From the NCBI GenBank assembly GCA_002450755.1, contig DKAI01000049.1, positions 1 through 6,324 of the forward strand: DNA of 6,324 nucleotides, given 5' to 3'. Source of the DNA: Deltaproteobacteria bacterium UBA6930 (GTDB lineage Bacteria > Myxococcota_A > UBA9160 > UBA6930). The first letter of the stretch is position 1, and each line of letters begins with the position of its first letter. Below are positions 1 through 5,148 of this stretch, one piece after another. The translations under genes were made by a program, and so were the position numbers. The notes below the pieces were generated by a model that ran no database searches, was not told the origin of the DNA, and was given only the letters and a program-made list of their open reading frames with translations.

Positions 1-58
1 AGCTCTCGAGATTGATCCTAGAGGGTCTGGAGTTCCAAGCGTAAAAGGCGCCCTGTAG
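1..58 (+). CDS. hisB: Imidazoleglycerol-phosphate dehydratase, C-terminal end (partial)
   Basis: Only the last 18 codons are present, read from position 2 and ending at TAG 56-58. They encode ALEIDPRGSGVPSVKGAL. The closing P-S-x-K-G-x-L is the well-known C-terminal signature of imidazoleglycerol-phosphate dehydratase; E. coli HisB, for example, ends in PSSKGVL. The enzyme dehydrates imidazole glycerol phosphate, the step directly after HisHF. It lies 12 bp upstream of hisH and in the same reading frame, as expected for a his operon. Whether this HisB is a lone dehydratase or is fused to histidinol phosphatase cannot be told from the fragment. Confidence 0.9.
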   Translation, partial: ALEIDPRGSGVPSVKGAL

Positions 59-70
59 GCTTTTCGGCGG

Positions 71-715
71 ATGAATCAGCGTCCCTCTATTGCTCTTATC
101 GACTACGGGGCTGGCAATCTTAAGAGTGTCGCCAAAGCTCTGGATCGTTCTGGTTTAAAAGTTGAAGTTACATCTGCATCTGAAAAGGTTGCAAAAGCTG
201 ACGGCGTCGTCCTTCCGGGAGTTGGCGCTTTTGCTGATGCAATGGGTAAGCTTCGGGATCTCCGCTTGGATGAGAGTGTGCGCAGTGCTTTAGATAGCTC
301 CCGTCCATACCTAGGGCTTTGTCTTGGACTACAACTTCTTTTTGAAGAAAGCTCGGAGCATGGATCAACTCGAGGGCTTGAATATTTTCGTGGTCAGGTA
401 ACACGGTTCGAAGAAATCGCAGAGAATTCAGTAAAAAGACGGGTACCGCATATTGGTTGGAACCTTGTTCATTTTCGAGGAAGCCACCCAATGCTGAGAA
501 ATCTACCAGATAAAGACTACTTCTATTTTGTTCACTCTTACAGAGCAGTTCCAGATGACAAGGAAGTTATTGTAGGAGTGTCTGATTATCAGGAACAGTT
601 CGTTTCCGCGGTGGCGTCAGAGACGTGTTTTGCTGCCCAGTTTCATCCGGAAAAAAGCCAGGCGGCTGGTAGACGATTACTCGATGCGTTCGCTAGTTGG
701 GTTAGGGAAGCATAA
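71..715 (+). CDS. hisH: Imidazole glycerol phosphate synthase, glutamine amidotransferase subunit HisH
   Basis: HisH is a class I glutaminase that hydrolyses glutamine and hands ammonia to HisF in the cytoplasmic HisHF complex. The 214 residues are a normal family length. The N-terminus IALIDYGAGNLKSV (residues 7-20) is typical, and PGVG at 49-52 matches the conserved oxyanion-strand segment. The nucleophile elbow GLCLG places the catalytic Cys at residue 84. FHPEKS near the C-terminus supplies the other triad members, His192 and Glu194. ATG 71 is the first possible start, because the hisB stop at 56-58 lies in the same frame. No good Shine-Dalgarno precedes it (only GGCGG abutting the start), so translation may rely on coupling to hisB. 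Its TAA shares its last A with the ATG of the next gene. Confidence 0.97.
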   Translation: MNQRPSIALIDYGAGNLKSVAKALDRSGLKVEVTSASEKVAKADGVVLPGVGAFADAMGKLRDLRLDESVRSALDSSRPYLGLCLGLQLLFEESSEHGSTRGLEYFRGQVTRFEEIAENSVKRRVPHIGWNLVHFRGSHPMLRNLPDKDYFYFVHSYRAVPDDKEVIVGVSDYQEQFVSAVASETCFAAQFHPEKSQAAGRRLLDAFASWVREA

Positions 716-1320
716 TGCGAGTGAGTTTAACGATTTTGCTTCTAACCTTGGCACTTTTGACTGCTTGTGCCCCCTCTCCTCGCGGTCAGAGTAACTCTGA
801 GCTATCTCGTTCGAACGTCACAATTGAAAAACTGGCAATTGTTCCGTTTCTTAAAGTATCTAATGATGCATCACTTCGTGAAGGAGCAGCTATAGTCGAG
901 CGACACTTTGCGGAATTACTTTCAAAGCAGGTTTTATTAATTATCCCCTCCAGAGATGTAGCTCTTGCACTTGACGGTCTTTCATTAAAACCTCAGGAGG
1001 CTGCAAAGATATGCGCGACTGCATTCGGGGTAGATTCTATATTAACCGGGAAAATACGAAGATTTACTGAAAGAAAAGGTGCTCCGCTTGGAGCTACAGC
1101 TCCTGCAAGCGTGGCGTTTGATGTGGCGATTTACGATGCTCCGAACGGTCGACGTATTTGGTCGGCAATTTTCGATGAAAAACAGAAAGCGATGACAAAT
1201 AATTTTCTAGTGGCTCGACGATACCCGGGGAAAGGAACGCGTTGGCTTAGTCGCGTAGAATTTACTAAGTGGGGAATCTCGGAAATTATTGATGAACTAC
1301 CCCTAGGAGATTTGCCTTGA
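715..1320 (+). CDS. Putative outer-membrane lipoprotein of unknown function inside the his operon
   Basis: I cannot name this 201-residue protein. The N-terminus is a clear lipoprotein signal: a short basic start, a hydrophobic stretch (residues 4-15), and the lipobox L15-T-A-C18. Residues +2/+3 after the Cys are Ala-Pro, with no Asp at +2, so sorting to the outer membrane is likely. After a Ser/Asn-rich linker (20-36) comes an alpha/beta domain. It has KLAIVPF (39-45), a helix (55-70), a strand with IIPSRDV (76-82), GVDSILTGKI (105-114), and a late strand with VAFDVAIYD, then GRRIWS (133-150). This resembles the CsgG/LpoB/DUF799-type lipoprotein fold. The tail DEKQKAMTNNF...RWLSRVEF (154-183) recalls a pattern I associate with conserved hypothetical lipoproteins of delta-type bacteria, from memory and unverified. 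AGGGA at 704-708 is a good ribosome site for ATG 715. The gene overlaps hisH by 1 bp and hisA by 4 bp. A histidine role is not implied by the sequence. Confidence 0.8.
   Translation: MRVSLTILLLTLALLTACAPSPRGQSNSELSRSNVTIEKLAIVPFLKVSNDASLREGAAIVERHFAELLSKQVLLIIPSRDVALALDGLSLKPQEAAKICATAFGVDSILTGKIRRFTERKGAPLGATAPASVAFDVAIYDAPNGRRIWSAIFDEKQKAMTNNFLVARRYPGKGTRWLSRVEFTKWGISEIIDELPLGDLP
1305..1309 (+). promoter_or_regulatory. Ribosome-binding site setting the hisA TTG start
   Basis: AGGAG lies 7 nt before TTG 1317, inside the last codons of the lipoprotein gene. It supports the unusual TTG as the true hisA start; no ATG or GTG sits nearby in frame. Confidence 0.75.
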
Positions 1321-2063
1321 GTCACTTTGAAGTAATCCCCGCTATTGACTTAATCAAGGGTCAGGTTGTTCGCCTAAGACAAGGAAGTTTTGATCAGGCT
1401 ACAATCTATAATACAAATCCTGCATCGGTAGCCAAGGAGTTTGCCAAGCATAACATTCAACGGATCCATGTCGTTGACTTGGACGGTGCAAAAGGCGGAA
1501 GGCCTCAAAATGATGAGACGATCAAAAGTATCATCCAGGCCGCTCCCGGCGTACGAATTCAAACCGGGGGAGGTGTGCGAAACCTTGGCCACGTAGAACA
1601 AAGGTTGGAGCTCGGTATAGATCGCGTGATTTTAGGGACATCGGCTTTGAATAATCCTTCGTTTGTACGAAAAGCTGCCAGCCTCTTCCCAGATAGGATC
1701 GCCGTTGGAGTCGACGCACGCGACGGACTAGTTGCTGTGGAGGGTTGGCTGGAAACTAGTGATGTTCGAGCGGTCGATCTAGTTAAAAAGTTTGAAGATG
1801 CGGGGATCTGTGCGGTGATCTACACAGACATTTCTCGAGATGGCATGGCGTCTGGCCCTAATATCGAGCAAACGGAACTTATTGCAGCTCAAATTGAGAT
1901 TCCGGTGATTGCCTCCGGGGGTGTTGGAAGTCTTAACGACATTTTAAGAGTAGTTCCTGCGGTGGAGCGAGGGGTCTCGGGAATAATAGTTGGACGAGCG
2001 CTTTACTCGGGCGCACTGGATCTCAAGAAAGTTTTAAAGTCGGTCGAGGCAGCACATTGTTAA
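1317..2063 (+). CDS. hisA: Phosphoribosylformimino-5-aminoimidazole carboxamide ribotide isomerase HisA
   Basis: HisA is the (beta/alpha)8-barrel isomerase that opens ProFAR to PRFAR, the substrate of HisF. The 248 residues are a full-length family member. Asp11 in VIPAIDL (6-12) and Asp133 in VGVDARDG (131-137) match the acid/base pair of the family. The two half-barrel phosphate-binding signatures are TGGGVRN (83-89) and ASGGVGS (199-205), followed by IVGRALY (224-230). TDISRDGM (170-177) is the conserved beta6 segment. HisA is preferred over HisF by IPAIDL and by the missing IPCLDV. Translation begins at TTG, which overlaps the upstream TGA as TTGA, so coupling to the lipoprotein gene is likely. 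It overlaps hisF by 7 bp. Confidence 0.97.
   Translation: MSHFEVIPAIDLIKGQVVRLRQGSFDQATIYNTNPASVAKEFAKHNIQRIHVVDLDGAKGGRPQNDETIKSIIQAAPGVRIQTGGGVRNLGHVEQRLELGIDRVILGTSALNNPSFVRKAASLFPDRIAVGVDARDGLVAVEGWLETSDVRAVDLVKKFEDAGICAVIYTDISRDGMASGPNIEQTELIAAQIEIPVIASGGVGSLNDILRVVPAVERGVSGIIVGRALYSGALDLKKVLKSVEAAHC
2046..2049 (+). promoter_or_regulatory. Ribosome-binding site setting the hisF TTG start
   Basis: GAGG lies 7 nt before TTG 2057, within the hisA coding end. With the family-typical N-terminus MLTKRIIPCLDV, it fixes the hisF start at a TTG rather than at a later codon. Confidence 0.65.
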
Positions 2064-2923
2064 CAAAAAGAATTATCCCCTGTTTAGATGTTGACGCAGG
2101 AAGAGTCGTTAAAGGAGTTAGGTACGTAGATCATGTAGATGCGGGCGATCCAGTTGAAGTAGCACGTCATTATGACGAACAGGAAGCGGATGAAATCACA
2201 TTTCTCGATATCACTGCAAGCCATGAGAGGAGAAGAATTATTTTTGATGTCGTTTCACGTACTGCAGAAAGTGTTTTCATGCCGCTAACTGTTGGAGGAG
2301 GAGTTCGTGAAATTCAGGACATCAGAGATTTACTGAATGCTGGTGCCGACAAGGTTTCCGTTATGACTGCTGCGGTAGAAAAGCCCGATCTGATTGTAGA
2401 GGCCGCCCAAAAAATAGGAAGTGCAAATCTACTAGTAGCAATCGACGCTAAGAGGATAGATAACTATGACGAGTTTTTATCTCGGGCCCGAAAGCATAAA
2501 CGAAAGTTTCCAAGTACTGCCGTTGATCTTGAGAGTGAATTAGCTCACTGGGAGGTGTATACGCACGGCGGCCGCATTCCGACAGGAATTAGTGCAGTGG
2601 GTTATGCCAGGAGAATGGCGCAAAATGGAGCAGGTGAACTCCTTTTGACTAGCATGGACAGGGACGGCACGAAAAGTGGTTATGACTTGGCCTTGGTACG
2701 GAGTGTGGTTGACGCGGTAAACATTCCAGTGATCGCGTCTGGTGGAGGGGGCTCTCCTGAAAGTCTAGCCGCAGCGCTCGACGATTCCCCTGGGGGAGGG
2801 GGAGCTCAGGCAGCTTTAGCTGCTTCAATTTTCCACTTCGGTGAAATAACTGTACCGGCGCTCAAAGAGCGCCTGTTTGAGCTAGGAATCCCAGTACGTC
2901 GCGCTTTGGTGGGTAACAATTAG
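2057..2923 (+). CDS. hisF: Imidazole glycerol phosphate synthase, cyclase subunit HisF, with insertions
   Basis: HisF is the barrel cyclase that uses ammonia from HisH to turn PRFAR into imidazole glycerol phosphate and AICAR. Catalytic Asp11 (IPCLDV) and Asp130 (LVAIDAKR) fall at the same numbers as in the Thermotoga maritima enzyme. The ammonia-gate residues Arg5, Glu46, Lys99 and Glu194 (T. maritima 167) are kept. SMDRDGTKSGYD (199-210) and ASGGGGS (227-233) are standard. The protein is 288 residues against about 253-258 usually. About 27 extra residues sit in the loop after Asp130 (within 134-166, containing RARKHKRK at 143-150), and about 5 in a glycine-rich stretch DDSPGGGGAQ (242-251). 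Both are in frame and all key residues are intact, so the enzyme is probably active. Start is TTG, 7 bp inside hisA. It appears to be the last his gene before a terminator. Confidence 0.97.
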   Translation: MLTKRIIPCLDVDAGRVVKGVRYVDHVDAGDPVEVARHYDEQEADEITFLDITASHERRRIIFDVVSRTAESVFMPLTVGGGVREIQDIRDLLNAGADKVSVMTAAVEKPDLIVEAAQKIGSANLLVAIDAKRIDNYDEFLSRARKHKRKFPSTAVDLESELAHWEVYTHGGRIPTGISAVGYARRMAQNGAGELLLTSMDRDGTKSGYDLALVRSVVDAVNIPVIASGGGGSPESLAAALDDSPGGGGAQAALAASIFHFGEITVPALKERLFELGIPVRRALVGNN

Positions 2924-2934
2924 TTACGTGAACT

Positions 2935-2969
2935 AAAAACGCTGATAGCTATCGCGGTTTTTGTATTTT
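2935..2969 (+). terminator. Probable Rho-independent terminator after hisF
   Basis: An imperfect hairpin spans 2935-2962. AAAAAC (2935-2940) pairs with GTTTTT (2957-2962), GC (2941-2942) with GC (2954-2955), and GAT (2944-2946) with ATC (2951-2953), around an AGCT loop. T2943 and G2956 are single-base bulges. A T-rich tail (TTTTTG, then TATTTT to 2969) follows. It starts 12 bp after the hisF stop. The stem is weak in GC, so efficiency is uncertain and some read-through into rpsU is possible. Confidence 0.5.
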
Positions 2970-2978
2970 CGCGCGAAA
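2967..2978. repeat. Perfect 12-bp palindrome TTTCGCGCGAAA, possible operator
   Basis: TTTCGC and GCGAAA form an uninterrupted inverted repeat between the hisF terminator and the rpsU leader. A palindrome of this size could be a site for a dimeric regulator of the following operon; in E. coli a LexA site lies upstream of rpsU. This sequence is not the E. coli LexA consensus and I cannot assign a regulator. It may also be chance. Confidence 0.35.
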
Positions 2979-3136
2979 CTCCGAGGTCCAATGGGTGTTC
3001 CGCAGACTGAGAGGAAAGCAAGCCTCCAGACCGCTTCAAGTCGCAGGTGGCGGGCATCGATTGGGTTGCACATATGAATTCTACGGTTTCTTAGGAAGTA
3101 CCGTTGTGAAAACAAGAGAGAGAAATAGAAAAGCTC
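2979..3136 (+). other. Upstream and leader region of the rpsU-dnaG-rpoD operon
   Basis: These 158 bp should hold the operon promoter and 5' leader, but I find no convincing -35/-10 pair. The best scraps are TTGCAC at 3066-3071 and TATGAA at 3073-3078, which are not spaced as a promoter. Short inverted repeats GAGG/CCTC (3011-3014, 3023-3026) and CCGC/GCGG (3031-3034, 3050-3053) hint at weak RNA structure only. A 28-codon ORF (2991-3077) is possible; see the findings. The stretch just before rpsU is purine-rich (GAGAGAG, 3116-3122). Confidence 0.4.
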
Positions 3137-3334
3137 ATGCCCGTAATAAAAGTTAAAGACAACGAACCCTTTGAAATTGCTATGAAGCGCTTTAAGAAGC
3201 AGGTGGAGAAAGCGGGAATACTCACCGAGTTACGTCGTCGCGAGTTTTACGATAAGCCGAGTGTGAGACGGAAGAAAAAGGCCGCTGCCGCGCGTAAAAG
3301 GGCTATCAAGAAACTCAAGAGAATGTCCAGATAG
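3137..3334 (+). CDS. rpsU: Small ribosomal subunit protein bS21
   Basis: bS21 binds the 30S platform near the anti-Shine-Dalgarno end of 16S rRNA and assists initiation. The 65 residues match the family length. It has the N-terminal P-V-I-K-V-K-D-N-E-P-F-E-x-A-x-K-R-F-K pattern (2-20), then LRRREFYDKPSVRRKKK (32-48), and an extremely Lys/Arg-rich tail to residue 65. It is the first gene of the classic rpsU-dnaG-rpoD order and ends 21 bp before dnaG. No GGAGG-type ribosome site precedes ATG 3137, only the GAGAGAG run about 14 nt upstream, which contrasts with the good sites before dnaG and rpoD. The start is nonetheless secure from the conserved N-terminus. Confidence 0.96.
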   Translation: MPVIKVKDNEPFEIAMKRFKKQVEKAGILTELRRREFYDKPSVRRKKKAAAARKRAIKKLKRMSR

Positions 3335-3355
3335 GGCAGTGCGCGGAGCGTTGGT

Positions 3356-5128
3356 ATGAGCCGTATTCCGGAAGCCATACTTGATGCAATCCGAGATAGG
3401 GTAGACCTCGTAGCCTTGATCGGTAGACATGTTGGTCTTAAAAAAGCGGGCCGATCCCATAAGGGTCTCTGCCCATTTCACGATGAAAAGACGCCATCGT
3501 TTTCTGTTAACGGTGATTCAGGGTACTACTACTGCTTTGGTTGTGGTGTCAAAGGAAATGCTTTTACCTATTTGATGGAGCACGATAATCTCACGTTTCC
3601 CGAGGCGGCCAAATCATTAGCAGATGAAACCGGGATAGAACTGAAGTTGACCTCAGACGGTCCTGCGGGAGAATCGGAGGCCCTCGAGTACGCGAACCGG
3701 ACGGCCCAAGAGTACTTTGTCAAAAGCCTTTTGGATTCGGTTGGGGAAAAAGCTAGAAATTATCTTGATAAGCGTGGCTTTGACAACAAAGGCATTGAGC
3801 GATTTGAAATTGGATTCGCTCCAGACTCCTGGGATGGTTTGGTTCGTAAACTAGGAATGGAACGGATTCGTCTAGATTTATCCGCTAAGGCGGGACTTGT
3901 GAAAGAAAGAGAAACAGGTGGTTACTACGACCTTTTGAGGGGTCGGATAACTTTTCCAATCCGGGACCCTAGGGGGCGAATCGTTGCATTCGGCGGTCGC
4001 GCCCTGGAAATGGGTCAAGAGCCAAAGTATCTGAATTCACCAGAGACACCCCTTTTTCGGAAACGAGAGGCTTTCTATGGCTTCCCGGATTCATTAGAGC
4101 CTATAAGAACATCAGGCCGTGCGATCATCGTAGAGGGATACTTTGATAGAGTAGCTCTCGCCAAGGCGGGACTTCGAGAAAGCCTGGCTACCTGTGGAAC
4201 CGCGTTGTCCGAAGGTCATGCGAAGTCTCTTCGCAGGAGAACACACAACGTGACCTTACTGTTCGATGGAGATAATGCTGGCAAGAAAGCAGTTTTGCGG
4301 TCACTAGAGGTCTTACTGCCAGCTGGCTTGAGAGTTCGCGCAGCTCAACTCCCGAGCGGTCTTGATCCTGATGATTTTCTCCGAGTCCGCGGTCCGGAAG
4401 CTCTGAAGGCGCTTGCCGATGATGCTTTACCAGCCCTGGATCTAGCAATTGAAAACGCCACAAAAGCGGGTTGCCAGAGTCCTTGGGAAAAGGCAGACGC
4501 GGTCGCCTCCGTGGCACCTCTCCTTGCGCTCATTACGGACTCGGTAGAGCGCGGCTCATATGCGAGACAACTTGCTTTGATGGCGGGTGTCGAGGTGTCC
4601 GAAATTGAGACCGCCTTGCGAGCGATTACTCTCAAAGAGTCCGCAGGGGAGGTTTTAACATCTCGCCGCCCTCAACTCACTACTCCCGTAGAGAGAAGGC
4701 TCGCAGATGCAGTATCCTTGGCGCTTCACTTTCTGGAACTCAGAAAACCTCTTGCAGAACTTTTTGACTGGTGTGATCCGCCAGAACCGTGGCCACAATT
4801 GGCTGCTGCCGTACAAAATGCTTCCGTTTCAGGCGATTTGTTGAAATCTTGCGAAAATCTTCCGAACGATGCACAGGACCTTCTGCTCGTCCTTGCAGAA
4901 GATTCCGACGATCTTTCTCAAGAGACTGCTAATAAAGTGTTTTTAGATACCTCTACTTGGCTCCGGAAAGAATTCGCGCGGAGAGAGGCTCGTAAGACTA
5001 CTCAAGAATTGAGAATAAAAGGACATGATCCGGGTGACTTGCTGAGTCGAAAGCAGCAACAGCTCGAAGCCAGACGTTCTGCCATGCAAATGCCGGACAG
5101 AGAGTTATCTTCAAACAACAACGACTGA
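3356..5128 (+). CDS. dnaG: DNA primase DnaG
   Basis: DnaG makes the RNA primers for chromosomal replication, acting with the DnaB helicase at the fork. The 590 residues are close to the usual length (E. coli 581). The N-terminal CHC2 zinc-binding domain shows Cys39 and His42 (GLCPFH) plus Cys60 and Cys63 (YCFGC). The catalytic core carries FPIRDPRGRIVAFGGR (200-215) and YLNSPETPLFRKREAFYG (225-242). The TOPRIM metal-binding residues are Glu260 and Asp264 in EGYFD, and Asp304 and Asp306 in LFDGDNAG, with LDPDDFLR (336-343) following. The poorly conserved C-terminal third (about 430-590) is expected to be the helicase-interaction domain. ATG 3356 has GGAG at 3345-3348, 7 nt upstream. The gene sits 21 bp after rpsU and 20 bp before rpoD. 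Nothing is missing or disrupted. Confidence 0.98.
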   Translation: MSRIPEAILDAIRDRVDLVALIGRHVGLKKAGRSHKGLCPFHDEKTPSFSVNGDSGYYYCFGCGVKGNAFTYLMEHDNLTFPEAAKSLADETGIELKLTSDGPAGESEALEYANRTAQEYFVKSLLDSVGEKARNYLDKRGFDNKGIERFEIGFAPDSWDGLVRKLGMERIRLDLSAKAGLVKERETGGYYDLLRGRITFPIRDPRGRIVAFGGRALEMGQEPKYLNSPETPLFRKREAFYGFPDSLEPIRTSGRAIIVEGYFDRVALAKAGLRESLATCGTALSEGHAKSLRRRTHNVTLLFDGDNAGKKAVLRSLEVLLPAGLRVRAAQLPSGLDPDDFLRVRGPEALKALADDALPALDLAIENATKAGCQSPWEKADAVASVAPLLALITDSVERGSYARQLALMAGVEVSEIETALRAITLKESAGEVLTSRRPQLTTPVERRLADAVSLALHFLELRKPLAELFDWCDPPEPWPQLAAAVQNASVSGDLLKSCENLPNDAQDLLLVLAEDSDDLSQETANKVFLDTSTWLRKEFARREARKTTQELRIKGHDPGDLLSRKQQQLEARRSAMQMPDRELSSNNND

Positions 5129-5133
5129 GGAAC

Positions 5134-5139
5134 GAGGAG
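5134..5139 (+). promoter_or_regulatory. Ribosome-binding site of rpoD
   Basis: GAGGAG lies 9 nt before ATG 5149 in the 20-bp dnaG-rpoD gap and supports that ATG as the sigma factor start. Confidence 0.75.
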
Positions 5140-5148
5140 ACCCCCGAC

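Noticed and set aside
3011..3053. Small structured RNA suggested by GAGGAAAG and nearby short inverted repeats
   Set aside because: GAGGAAAG resembles part of the RNase P core, but none of the rest follows. The stems are only 4 bp long, too weak to call an RNA gene.
3061..3094. Candidate sigma-70 promoter for rpsU
   Set aside because: TTGGGT or TTGCAC cannot be paired with a good -10 at 16-18 bp. TATGAA at 3073 has no matching -35. I therefore did not annotate a promoter.
2933..3115. 60-codon minus-strand frame in the hisF-rpsU gap
   Set aside because: There is no ribosome-binding site before its ATG at 3115. It runs through the terminator hairpin, and the translation has no recognisable motif.
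4188..4635. Two minus-strand open frames (109 and 96 codons) within dnaG
   Set aside because: They are antisense to the primase TOPRIM and downstream regions, overlap each other in different frames, and their low-complexity Arg/Ser-rich translations match nothing I recognise.
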